Positions 43,262-51,566 of a stretch of DNA of 64,000 nucleotides are shown piece after piece. A model generated the notes under the pieces. It did not search any database and was not told the DNA's origin. It worked only from the letters and a program-made list of their open reading frames with translations. Source of the DNA: JAAYCI01 sp964370045 (GTDB lineage Bacteria > Bacillota > Clostridia > Oscillospirales > Ruminococcaceae). How positions within the stretch are numbered: position 1 is the stretch's first letter; each line of letters starts with the position of its first letter. Position numbers and translations under genes: made by a program. Location of the stretch: the NCBI GenBank assembly GCA_964370045.1, contig CAYJGZ010000011.1, forward strand, positions 17,683 through 81,682, in the 5' to 3' direction.

Positions 43262-44854
43262 CTAATTGTACTCCACCTCAACGCCCATCTCCTGCCACTT
43301 TTTCAGCGTTTCCTTTGCGCTTGTCGGCTTTTCGGTGGGCTCATTACCTGTAGGGGTGTATGGGCCTATGCCGTAGCGCTTGCCCGTCACCTGCTCTATC
43401 ACCCTTTTTATGCAGGAGTTTGCATCCTCCGTCTCTCGCATGTGCGTGATAAACATCTCGTCCGCCTGTATCAGCACACGTTTTCCGTCAAAGTATGCCT
43501 TTGAGTTTTTCATAAACGAATACAGCATACGGTTGATGCTCGCCATCTGCTGTACCACCTGCGGCCACTGCTCAAAGAGCACTAAACCGTCGTGTGGGTT
43601 TTGTTCCGGCTTTGTTTCGGGCGCTTCCTGCCGTGGCGGTGCGCTCTCTGCCTCTTGAATGTTTTGGGGTTGCTCTTTTTGCACGTTCTGCACAGGTGTC
43701 ACAGCAACAGGCGATGATTCGCTCATTTTCGGCTTTTGCACGTTTGTTGTGTCGGCCTGCGGTGCAGGTTCTTGTGGCTGTGCGCACAATTCAAACAGCG
43801 CAAGCTCCAGCTCTATGCGTGCGTCGGTTACCCTGCCCATTCTGTCCATTGCGGCGGCAAAACGACGCATCGCCCTCACCGCAAACGCTTCACCGATACC
43901 CTGCGCAATCTGCACATATTTTTGCACATCCTCTGCGGGCACCATGCTCAAAAGCTCGCCGCTCGGCTGTGCCTTGGCTAAGATAATGTTGCGGTAATGG
44001 TGCACCAGCTCGTCCGTCAGCCTGCGCACATCCAGCGAGCGCACCCAAAGCTCTCCCAGTAAAACCAGCGCTTTTTGTGCGTCTTTATGTGATATTGCAT
44101 CGCTAAACGCAAACAGGTAGTCCTTGTCCGCAACGCCTGCCATTTTCCGCACCTGTGCCTCATCCACGCTACCCTGTGTTCCTGCACAAGTATCCAGCAA
44201 AGAGCACGCATCACGCATAGAGCCATCCGCAAGGCGTGCTATTAGGTCCGCCGCCGCCTCGCTCAGCTGAATTTGCTCCTCACTCGCTATGTGCAAAAGG
44301 CGCTTTGCAATCACCTCGGGCGAAATGCGCATAAAGTCAAAGCGCTGACAACGTGACAGAATGGTGGCAGGCACTTTGTGAATCTCGGTGGTGGCGAGTA
44401 TGAACACCACGTGGGATGGCGGCTCCTCCAAAATTTTTAACAGTGCGTTAAACGCCGAGGTAGACAGCATGTGTACCTCATCTATAATGTACACTCGGTA
44501 CTTGCACCTACTCGGGCGGTATGCCGTTTCCTCTCGAAGCTCACGCACATCATCAACGCCGTTGTTGGAGGCCGCATCTATTTCGGACACGTCCAAAATG
44601 CCGCCGCGCTCAAGCCCTATGCACACCTCGCACTCGCCGCACGGCTCTGCATCGGTGCGGTTTTCGCAGTTCACCGCCCGTGCAAACAGCTTTGCGCAGG
44701 TGGTTTTGCCCGTGCCCCGTGTACCCGTAAAGAGATAAGCGTGCCCCACTTTATCGTGGGTGATTTGGTTTTGCAGTGCGGTGGTGATTGCCTGCTGACC
44801 TATCACATCCGCAAAAACCTGTGGCCGCCATTTGCGATAAAGTGCACGATACAA
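43262..44854 (-). CDS. dnaX: DNA polymerase III subunits gamma/tau
   Basis: A 530-aa clamp-loader ATPase. The start is a TTG at 44854, giving the family-standard YRALYRKWRPQ at residue 2, with GGGGGTGG upstream; the longer frame to 44998 runs through the SRP RNA and is rejected. Walker A GTRGTGKTTCAKLF, the zinc cysteines CENRTDAEPCGECEVC, Walker B VYIIDEVHMLS and the sensor SRC in LSRCQRFDF are intact. A Pro/Gln/Glu-rich linker (about 370-430) precedes the tau-type C-terminal domain. It is cotranscribed with ybaB and recR. Confidence 0.95.
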   Translation of the reverse strand: MYRALYRKWRPQVFADVIGQQAITTALQNQITHDKVGHAYLFTGTRGTGKTTCAKLFARAVNCENRTDAEPCGECEVCIGLERGGILDVSEIDAASNNGVDDVRELREETAYRPSRCKYRVYIIDEVHMLSTSAFNALLKILEEPPSHVVFILATTEIHKVPATILSRCQRFDFMRISPEVIAKRLLHIASEEQIQLSEAAADLIARLADGSMRDACSLLDTCAGTQGSVDEAQVRKMAGVADKDYLFAFSDAISHKDAQKALVLLGELWVRSLDVRRLTDELVHHYRNIILAKAQPSGELLSMVPAEDVQKYVQIAQGIGEAFAVRAMRRFAAAMDRMGRVTDARIELELALFELCAQPQEPAPQADTTNVQKPKMSESSPVAVTPVQNVQKEQPQNIQEAESAPPRQEAPETKPEQNPHDGLVLFEQWPQVVQQMASINRMLYSFMKNSKAYFDGKRVLIQADEMFITHMRETEDANSCIKRVIEQVTGKRYGIGPYTPTGNEPTEKPTSAKETLKKWQEMGVEVEYN

Positions 44855-44914
44855 AAAAGGCCACCCCCATTTGCGACGTTGTAAAAAACGATGTGGTTTC
44901 CCACAAAAAAAATA

Positions 44915-45052
44915 CGGCGCTGCTTTGCATACGAAAGGCAGGTTTGCTGCGGCACACGGGCACATTCGCTTAATGCTGCTCGGTTCCCCGCCTGACATGG
45001 TTCACAAAGGCCCATTGCACAGGACCCGCCTTCCGTATGCAAAGCAGCGCCG
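44915..45052 (-). ncRNA. ffs: Signal recognition particle RNA, small bacterial type
   Basis: About 138 bases folding as one long hairpin: 5' CGGCGCTGCTTTGCATACG pairs with the 3' CGTATGCAAAGCAGCGCCG. The conserved Ffh-binding loop reads ATGTCAGGCGGGGAACCGAG then CAGC. An 8-T run (44905-44912) follows and ends the transcript. There is no Alu domain of the Bacillus type. It sits directly upstream of dnaX, its usual place in Firmicutes. Confidence 0.93.
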
Positions 45053-45078
45053 ACATCTCGCTGATTTCTATCCTGTAT

Positions 45079-45107
45079 AGTATACCCTAAACGTCTTTTA
45101 TATGCAA
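45079..45107 (-). promoter_or_regulatory. SRP RNA promoter
   Basis: On the minus strand TTGCAT (45102-45107), 17 bases, TATACT (45079-45084), about 20 bases before the mature RNA end. Confidence 0.75.
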
Positions 45108-45261
45108 GGGATAAATTCACACTTCCACCAAAATGTCACACACGTATTTTGCGTATAACTTTTATTTATATGGGATTTTTTTGTATTTTTTGCGTATTTT
45201 GTCACACACACAGTACCAGCCGCCTTTTATCGCACTAAAACTACCACCTATGCAAAACATA

Positions 45262-45291
45262 TTGCTTGTGCGCCACGCAACACATTATAAT
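45262..45291 (+). promoter_or_regulatory. Promoter of the LytTR-DUF3021 operon
   Basis: TTGCTT (45262-45267), 18 bases, a perfect TATAAT (45286-45291), about 50 bases before the LytTR start. Confidence 0.55.
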
Positions 45292-45339
45292 AAAGCTACA
45301 ACAAAAGCTTTTGTAAACAACGCACGAGGAGGTGGATAC

Positions 45340-45780
45340 ATGGATATAGAAATCAAAATTGATTCTGCCTGTAAAACACCAAGGCTCATTTTGGTGACGG
45401 ACAAAATGACCGAGGAGCTAAACGAGCTTGTGAGTCAACTTTCGCAGAGCACACCGCAGGTAATTGTGGGCTTTTGCGACAACACGCTGAAAATTTTAGA
45501 ACCGTCACAGCTAATACGTGTGTATGCCCAAGGCGGAAAAGTATACGCAGTGGACAGCGAGGGGGTATACACGCTTAAACTGCGCCTGTATGAAGCTGAG
45601 GAGCGGCTAAGCAAAAACATGTTTGCCCGCATATCAAACTCCGAAATTCTCAACCTTAAAAAGGTAAAAAGCTTCGACCTCAGCTTTACGGGCACTATCT
45701 GCGTAACACTTTCAAACGGCAGCACCACCTATGTCTCTCGCCGCTACATGCCAAAAATAAAACAACTTTTAGGAATATAA
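45340..45780 (+). CDS. LytTR-domain DNA-binding regulator
   Basis: A 146-aa regulator with no receiver domain. The C-terminal LytTR DNA-binding fold shows LRLYEAEERLSKNMFARISN, SEILNLKKVKSFDL and TYVSRRYMPKIKQLLG. The N-terminal 40 residues form a short dimerisation-like region. The ATG at 45340 has GAGGAGG upstream. The following gene encodes a DUF3021 membrane protein; this two-gene pairing is common in Firmicutes and often autoregulated, with the membrane protein possibly holding back the regulator. The signal is unknown. Confidence 0.88.
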   Translation: MDIEIKIDSACKTPRLILVTDKMTEELNELVSQLSQSTPQVIVGFCDNTLKILEPSQLIRVYAQGGKVYAVDSEGVYTLKLRLYEAEERLSKNMFARISNSEILNLKKVKSFDLSFTGTICVTLSNGSTTYVSRRYMPKIKQLLGI

Positions 45781-45808
45781 CTTTTAGGAATATGAGGTGA
45801 ATTAAAAC

Positions 45809-46282
45809 ATGATTAAAAGGGCATTTTTACGTGGGCTTTTGGGCATACCTTTGGGCATTGCAATGGGTCATGTCATCAGCATTATTATCAGTGTTATCGT
45901 TTCTGCAAGCACTGGAGGCTCCGCCTATTACGCCACTCCTTTGCAGCTGATTGAAACAACAGGCAGCCCCCTTGCGGCGGTAATACTGCAAACGCTCGTT
46001 TCGGCCTTGATAGGTGCGATTTCTGCCGCCTGCACCGTGATATGGGAAATGGACATCTGGAGCCTTACCAAAAAAACCTGCATTTTCTTCGTTATAATAT
46101 CAAGCGTTACGCTCGTCGGTGGCATTTTTGCAGGCTGGTATCCCCTGAACATTTCGGGCATTGCTATTTTTTATGTAATTTACATTGCAATTTTTGCTGT
46201 AATTTGGCTCATTCAGTGGGTTGTTGCCCGTGCAACGCTAAAAAAGCTTAATGAGTCCTTACCGCACAATACAAACGAATAA
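45809..46282 (+). CDS. DUF3021 family membrane protein
   Basis: A 157-aa protein with four hydrophobic spans (about residues 8-33, 54-80, 87-108 and 113-137) and short loops, ending in a hydrophilic tail. The pattern and its place 28 bases after a LytTR regulator match DUF3021. A role in controlling the LytTR partner is inferred from that recurring pairing. The operon ends at the terminator 46316-46346. Confidence 0.83.
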   Translation: MIKRAFLRGLLGIPLGIAMGHVISIIISVIVSASTGGSAYYATPLQLIETTGSPLAAVILQTLVSALIGAISAACTVIWEMDIWSLTKKTCIFFVIISSVTLVGGIFAGWYPLNISGIAIFYVIYIAIFAVIWLIQWVVARATLKKLNESLPHNTNE

Positions 46283-46315
46283 ACGTATATTTATTCGCAA
46301 TTAGCTTCGCCGCAA

Positions 46316-46346
46316 AAAACTCGCCGCAAAAAGCGAGTTTTTTTTG
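46316..46346 (+). terminator. Terminator of the LytTR-DUF3021 operon
   Basis: AACTCGC pairs with GCGAGTT followed by a run of T. Confidence 0.8.
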
Positions 46347-46372
46347 CGCAAAGCCGAAAAAAGTGCTATAAT
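46344..46372 (+). promoter_or_regulatory. Possible nadE promoter
   Basis: TTGCGC (46344-46349), 17 bases, a perfect TATAAT (46367-46372), overlapping the tail of the previous terminator; it implies a leader of about 175 bases. Confidence 0.5.
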
Positions 46373-46552
46373 AAGCAAAATACTGCTATAAATAGTTGTA
46401 TTTTTAATTCAATTTTATTGGCAAGAGCATTATACCGTCTGCGGTGTTATGTTTTGGCAAATTCGCTTGCTGTGAAAATTTCAAACAACGACTTTGTCCT
46501 ATGTCTTCACAGCCCACTTTCCGCAATTTATTCAAAAAAAGGAGAGAAAAAA

Positions 46553-48472
46553 ATGCAGGATGGTTTTGTTCGCATGGGAGCAGCAAGCCCGCCTATACAG
46601 GTGGCGGACTGTATGCAAAATGCCCGTGAAATTGTTTTGGCGGCGGAGCAGGCGGCCGAGCAAGGTGTGGAGGTTTTGGTAACGCCCGAGCTTGGAATCA
46701 CAGGATACACCTGCGGCGATTTATTTTTACAGAAAACGCTTTTGGACGGCGCAATGAACGCACTGCAGTTCATTTGCGAGCAAACAGAGCATCTGCAGAT
46801 GCTTTTGGTGGTGGGGCTTCCGCTTCGCCACCGTGAAAAGCTGTACAACTGTGCGGCCGTGCTCAATAGCGGCAGGGTGCTGGGGCTTGTGCCCAAGAGC
46901 CACCCGCCAAACCATGCGGAGTTTTACGAGCTGCGCCACTTCATGCCTGCATTTGCGGGACTTGAGCGTTTTGAATATGGCTTTTTGCGGGGCGTAATAA
47001 TGGGTGTTCAGCAGCTGTTTCAATGTGAGGCAATGCCACTGCTTACGCTGGCGGTAGAAATAGGCGAAGACCTTTGGATTCCTGCGCCCCCCTCTGTTTT
47101 TCATGCAGCGGCCGGCGCTACGGTCATTGTAAACCTCTCCGCCAGCAGTGAAACTGTGGGTAAGGCAAAGCATCGCCGCAACCTTGTAAGAGGGCAAGCA
47201 CACAAGCTTGTGTGTGCATATATCTATGCGGATGCCAACTGTGGCGAGTCTACCACCGACCTTGTGTTTTCGGGGCACAATATAATTGCCGAGCGGAGCG
47301 TTATTTTAGATGAAGCTCCCCCCTTCAGCCAAAAGATGGCCATAGGCGATGTGGACCTTGGCCGCCTTGAGCAGGAGCGCCGCAGAATAACCTGCTACCC
47401 AAACACCCCAAACGAGGGATATGTGCGCATTCACTTTGAGCTTCCGCTAAAATCCAATCCGCTAAACCGTGCGTTCAGCAAAACGCCCTTTGTCCCCGAG
47501 GACAAGGAGCTTTTGGCGGAGCATTGCGACAGTGTTTTGGCAATACAGGCGGCAGGCCTGAAAAAAAGAATGCTACACACGGGTGCGAAAAGCTTGCTTG
47601 TGGGTGTGTCGGGCGGGGTGGACAGCGCACTGACACTGCTTGTGTGCGTGCGTGCCTGCCTTGAGCTAAATCGTCCTTTGAGCGACATCATCGCCGTGAC
47701 AATGCCCGGCTTCGGCACCACTGAAAAAACGCTGGACAACGCCAAAAACTTGTGTTATGCGCTTGGCATAGAGCTTATGAACATCGATATTTCAAGTACG
47801 ACGCTCATGCACTTTAAGGACATAGGCCAGAGCGAGGATGTACACGATGTGGTGTTTGAAAACGCACAGGCACGTGTGCGCACACTGACGCTTATGGACC
47901 TTGCTAACAAGCACAATGGATTTGTGGTGGGCACAGGCGACTTGTCCGAGCTTGCGCTTGGCTGGGCCACCTACAACGGCGACCATATGAGCATGTACGC
48001 AGTAAACGCATCTGTACCCAAAACACTTATACGTCATGTTCTCTTGCACGTTGCAGGCCAGCAGCCCAAGCTTGAAAGTGCACTAACCGCCATTGTAAAC
48101 ACACCCATCAGCCCCGAGCTTTTGCCTTCCAACACCGGTGAAATGAGCCAAAAAACAGAAGACCTTGTGGGCCCGTACGAATTGCATGACTTCTTCCTTT
48201 ATTATATGTTGCGTTGGTCCTTCCCTCCACGCAAGATACTTCGTCTTGCGTGCGTGGCTTTTGGCGGTGCGTACAAAAGGGACGTTATATACAAATGGAT
48301 GCGTGTGTTCTACACCCGCTTTTTCACCCAACAGTTCAAGCGCAACTGTATGCCCGACGGCCCAAAGGTTGGGCGCATCACCGTATCCCCAAGAGGCAGC
48401 TTACAGCTACCCAGCGATGCGTGCGGCACACTTTGGCTGAGCGAGCTTTCACAGCTTGAAAAGCAGCTGTAG
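46553..48472 (+). CDS. nadE: NAD+ synthase of the two-domain type, glutaminase site lacking Cys
   Basis: A 639-aa protein: an N-terminal nitrilase-type glutaminase (about 1-270) and a C-terminal ATP-dependent synthetase (P-loop VGVSGGVDSALTLLV near residue 345; GTGDLSELALGWATYNGDHM). Two of the three glutaminase residues are present, Glu46 (PELGITGYTCGD) and Lys115 (VPKSHPPNH), but the nucleophile normally in E-I-C-E-D-L-W is Gly171 (EIGEDLW; codon GGC at 47063-47065). The protein should therefore use free ammonia or an outside amidase, unless another Cys takes over. Start 46553 has AAAGGAGAG upstream; the 45 extra upstream codons are non-homologous. Confidence 0.9.
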   Translation: MQDGFVRMGAASPPIQVADCMQNAREIVLAAEQAAEQGVEVLVTPELGITGYTCGDLFLQKTLLDGAMNALQFICEQTEHLQMLLVVGLPLRHREKLYNCAAVLNSGRVLGLVPKSHPPNHAEFYELRHFMPAFAGLERFEYGFLRGVIMGVQQLFQCEAMPLLTLAVEIGEDLWIPAPPSVFHAAAGATVIVNLSASSETVGKAKHRRNLVRGQAHKLVCAYIYADANCGESTTDLVFSGHNIIAERSVILDEAPPFSQKMAIGDVDLGRLEQERRRITCYPNTPNEGYVRIHFELPLKSNPLNRAFSKTPFVPEDKELLAEHCDSVLAIQAAGLKKRMLHTGAKSLLVGVSGGVDSALTLLVCVRACLELNRPLSDIIAVTMPGFGTTEKTLDNAKNLCYALGIELMNIDISSTTLMHFKDIGQSEDVHDVVFENAQARVRTLTLMDLANKHNGFVVGTGDLSELALGWATYNGDHMSMYAVNASVPKTLIRHVLLHVAGQQPKLESALTAIVNTPISPELLPSNTGEMSQKTEDLVGPYELHDFFLYYMLRWSFPPRKILRLACVAFGGAYKRDVIYKWMRVFYTRFFTQQFKRNCMPDGPKVGRITVSPRGSLQLPSDACGTLWLSELSQLEKQL

Positions 48473-48546
48473 CCGTTCTGTTTGTTATATAATTTTTTGT
48501 GTACACTTTTTCAACATTTTTTTAACATTTAATTTTCAAAAAACTG

Positions 48547-48575
48547 CTGAAAAAAATGTTGTATAGTGATATAAT
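48547..48575 (+). promoter_or_regulatory. Possible chemoreceptor promoter
   Basis: CTGAAA (48547-48552), 17 bases, TATAAT (48570-48575). I see no sigma-28-type motility promoter. Confidence 0.4.
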
Positions 48576-48649
48576 TAAGCTGTCATTATGATGCAGTACT
48601 AAAAATTTATTATGACTCATATGTTGTTTTGAAAGTAGGAGGTTATCCC

Positions 48650-50749
48650 ATGAAGTCCATCAAATTCAAGATTCTGCTATTGTCCATATCTCTATTGCTC
48701 GCAAGCATATTATCCATCGGTATTTTCTCGGTACTCAGCATCTACAACAGCACTCTGTTCGCGCTGGAAGAGTCTATGATAGGCACTATAGACGCCACCG
48801 CAGACATGGTTGAGGTGCAGCTGTACGCATACGAAGATATTGCAAATCAGCTTGCGATAGACCCTGTTCTCACGCAAGAAGTCCCCGCAGAGGGCGAAGA
48901 GACTGCGGACGGCAGGAGCCGTACAGAGGTAGTAGAGGAAATCTCAGCCCATATGGCACAAATAGTTGCGACACAGGGCTTTGATGCGGTGCAGCTATTT
49001 GACAAAGAGGGAAACACGCTCACTATTGAGGCAAATTTTGCAAACGAGCCCTACTTTACCGTTCCTCGTGACACGGGAATGCCATTTATAGCAGACCCCA
49101 CTGTCAACCCCGAAAGTGGCCAGCTTACTATGCCTGTTACCGCACCCATAATACGGGACGGTCAGTTTGAGGGTATTGTATTGTACGCTGTCAATCCCAC
49201 CGCCCTTTCGGATATAGTTTCCAAGGTAGCTGTGGGCGCAGGCAGCAGCACCACCATCATTGACAAAACCGGCACCACCATAGCATACAATGACATCCAG
49301 TATGTGCTGGACGCCTACAACTCCAGCGAGGCCGCAAAGACAGACCCCAGCGAGCAGCCTTTGGCAGACCTTGAGCAGAGGATTCTTGCGGGCGAAGAGG
49401 GCTTTGACAGCGTCACTTGGGGTGGCGAGAATTATTTCACAGCCTTCACCCATGTTGATGGCTCTGACAACTGGGGCATCTATGTGCTTACCCCCCAGCA
49501 AAACTTCCTTTCACAGATGACTGCCTCCATTATCTTTATTATAATTATAGCTGCCGCAATTTTGATTATTTCAGCGATAGTCGTCATTATTGTAGCAAGG
49601 AAGATTTCAAAGCCAATTTCCCTGTGTGCAAACAGACTGAACATGGTTTCTACAGGAGACCTAAAGTCTCCTATGCCCGTTATAACTTCAAAGGACGAAA
49701 CCGGGCTTTTGGCAAGCTCCACCGCCTCCATAGTGAATTCAATATCGGTCATGATAGAGGACCTAAACTACACACTGGCAGAGATAGCCGCCGGCAACTT
49801 TGCCGTTCAGAGCAAAGCAAAAGAATACTATGTGGGCGACTTTGCCTCACTAAGTGTTTCGCTGGAGGTAATCACAAATAAACTGTCCAATACCATGCAC
49901 ACCATAAGCGATGTTTCGGAGCAGGTTGACCTTGGCAACCAGCAGGTCGCCTCCGGCGCTCAGATTTTGGCACAGGGTGCTATTGAGCAGGCCTCCTCCA
50001 TCGAAGAGCTTTCCGCTACAATCACTGAAATAGCTGAAAAGATTAACGAGACAGCTGCCGCTTCTCAGGACGCAAAGACAGCCAACGATAATTCTCGTGA
50101 AGCGCTCAGCCGTAGCAACGAGCAGATGCAAGAGATGGTATCTGCAATGAACAACATCAGCGAAAAATCCATTGGAATCAGCAAAATTATCAAGGCTATC
50201 GACGACATCGCTTTCCAAACAAATATCCTCTCGCTCAATGCCGCTGTGGAGGCCGCAAGAGCAGGTGCCGCAGGCAAGGGCTTTGCGGTTGTGGCGGATG
50301 AAGTTCGCAATCTTGCCACAAAGTCTGCCCAGTCCGCAAAGGATACAGCTACACTCATTGAGGAAACTGTGAGCGTTGTTGATGTGGGTAACAAGATTGC
50401 TTTAAGCACTTCCGAGTCTATAAATATCGCCATAGAAAGTGCGAACGAACTGAGTGCTCTTGTTGACAGTATTGCAACAGCCTCTTCTACACAGGCTGAC
50501 GGCGCACTGCAAGTTCGTGCAGGCATCGAGCAAATCTCCTCCGTTGTGCAGACCAACTCCGCTACTGCAGAGGAGAGTGCCGCCACCAGCGAAGAACTTT
50601 CCGGTCACTCCACCGAGCTCAAATCACTTGTTTCGGGCTTTACCCTGGCGCAAACCCAGCCGGCTTTGCCGCAGGGCACACCACCTATACAACAGCCTAC
50701 GTACCAGCAGTCTCAGCTTCCCTCTTATTCAGGCGATGTAATTTTCTAA
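48650..50749 (+). CDS. Methyl-accepting chemotaxis protein with dCache-type sensor
   Basis: A 699-aa receptor. A first membrane helix (about 5-29) leads into an extracellular double-Cache-like sensor (about 33-285, with FDAVQLFDKEGNTL and VGAGSSTTIIDKTGT), a second helix (SIIFIIIIAAAILIISAIV), a HAMP domain and a long signalling coiled coil. The hairpin tip has DDIAFQTNILSLNAAVEAAR and GFAVVADEVRNLA, the CheA/CheW contact. No C-terminal CheR-docking pentapeptide is seen; the end is Pro/Gln-rich. The ATG at 48650 follows GGAGG. The ligand is unknown; Cache sensors often bind amino or organic acids. Confidence 0.93.
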   Translation: MKSIKFKILLLSISLLLASILSIGIFSVLSIYNSTLFALEESMIGTIDATADMVEVQLYAYEDIANQLAIDPVLTQEVPAEGEETADGRSRTEVVEEISAHMAQIVATQGFDAVQLFDKEGNTLTIEANFANEPYFTVPRDTGMPFIADPTVNPESGQLTMPVTAPIIRDGQFEGIVLYAVNPTALSDIVSKVAVGAGSSTTIIDKTGTTIAYNDIQYVLDAYNSSEAAKTDPSEQPLADLEQRILAGEEGFDSVTWGGENYFTAFTHVDGSDNWGIYVLTPQQNFLSQMTASIIFIIIIAAAILIISAIVVIIVARKISKPISLCANRLNMVSTGDLKSPMPVITSKDETGLLASSTASIVNSISVMIEDLNYTLAEIAAGNFAVQSKAKEYYVGDFASLSVSLEVITNKLSNTMHTISDVSEQVDLGNQQVASGAQILAQGAIEQASSIEELSATITEIAEKINETAAASQDAKTANDNSREALSRSNEQMQEMVSAMNNISEKSIGISKIIKAIDDIAFQTNILSLNAAVEAARAGAAGKGFAVVADEVRNLATKSAQSAKDTATLIEETVSVVDVGNKIALSTSESINIAIESANELSALVDSIATASSTQADGALQVRAGIEQISSVVQTNSATAEESAATSEELSGHSTELKSLVSGFTLAQTQPALPQGTPPIQQPTYQQSQLPSYSGDVIF

Positions 50750-50786
50750 GGCATATGACATAATTTCAGTTATTTTATATTCTCGC

Positions 50787-50824
50787 AAAAAGAGAGTGCC
50801 CTATGTGGTCACTCTCTTTTTTAT
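50787..50824 (+). terminator. Chemoreceptor gene terminator
   Basis: AAAGAGAGTG pairs with CACTCTCTTT and ends in a T run. Confidence 0.85.
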
Positions 50825-50952
50825 TTCCTATAAAGTTTCATTACGGACAATTTTCTATGAATTTTATTTGATTTTTGAATAGCATTATTATATACTTGCC
50901 TTTCAGACATGAACGCCCACCTTATCTCACAAATCAATGGAGGATATAAATT

Positions 50953-51486
50953 ATGAGTGGAAAAATCACACTAAACTTAGCCATAAGCCTTGACGGATAC
51001 ATCGCCGATGAAAATGGTGGGTATGAGTGGATTGATGGCGATGGAGACAGCTCTCTAAATACAGAGGGATATATTTTCGAGGAGTATTTCAAGGAATTTG
51101 TGGACAATATTGACGTAGTGCTCATGGGGCGTGACTGTTATGAGCGTGGCATGGCCGAGCCATACACATCAAAGATGGTATATGTCGCCACCTCATCTCC
51201 CCAAAAGGATAAGGATAACCTCAAATTTATAGGCGGGGATATTATCCCTATACTACAGGCAGAAAAAAATGCCGGTAAAAATATATTTCTATTTGGCGGT
51301 GGAAAAACAATAGACCCATTTATAAAGAGTGACATAATAGATGAATATATCATAGGCATTATTCCCGTCATTTTAGGAGATGGCAGACGGCTGTTTTTTG
51401 AAAACAACCCCACCGTAAAGCTAAACCTTAAAAGCTGCACACTAAACAACGGCGTGGTCATGCTTAAATATTCAAAAAGGCCCTAA
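50953..51486 (+). CDS. Dihydrofolate reductase-fold (RibD C-terminal-like) protein
   Basis: A 177-aa oxidoreductase fold: ITLNLAISLDGYIADENGG at the start, DVVLMGRDCYE, the NADPH-binding loop IFLFGGGKTIDPFI, and IIGIIPVILGDGRRLF. These match the YwjB/YyaP-like 'dihydrofolate reductase family', not the true folA enzyme (no Asp in the folate pocket pattern, different order of motifs). The substrate is unknown. GGAGG precedes the ATG. It is monocistronic between two strong terminators. Confidence 0.85.
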   Translation: MSGKITLNLAISLDGYIADENGGYEWIDGDGDSSLNTEGYIFEEYFKEFVDNIDVVLMGRDCYERGMAEPYTSKMVYVATSSPQKDKDNLKFIGGDIIPILQAEKNAGKNIFLFGGGKTIDPFIKSDIIDEYIIGIIPVILGDGRRLFFENNPTVKLNLKSCTLNNGVVMLKYSKRP

Positions 51487-51490
51487 GTAA

Positions 51491-51548
51491 CAAAAAACAC
51501 CTGCCGAGCTCTCCCCCACTTTGGGAATTGTTCGGCAGGTGTTTTTTT
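51491..51548. terminator. Bidirectional terminator
   Basis: AAAAACACCTGCCGA pairs with TCGGCAGGTGTTTTT, with A and T runs on both sides, between convergent genes. Confidence 0.85.
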
Positions 51549-51566
51549 GTGTATTTATCGCCTATT

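Noticed and set aside
44803..45120. Coding frames through the dnaX leader, including the long dnaX start at 44998
   Set aside because: The segment is the SRP RNA gene with its promoter and T run; the true dnaX start is the TTG at 44854.
47063..47065. Selenocysteine at the NadE nucleophile position
   Set aside because: The codon is GGC, an ordinary Gly codon, not TGA.
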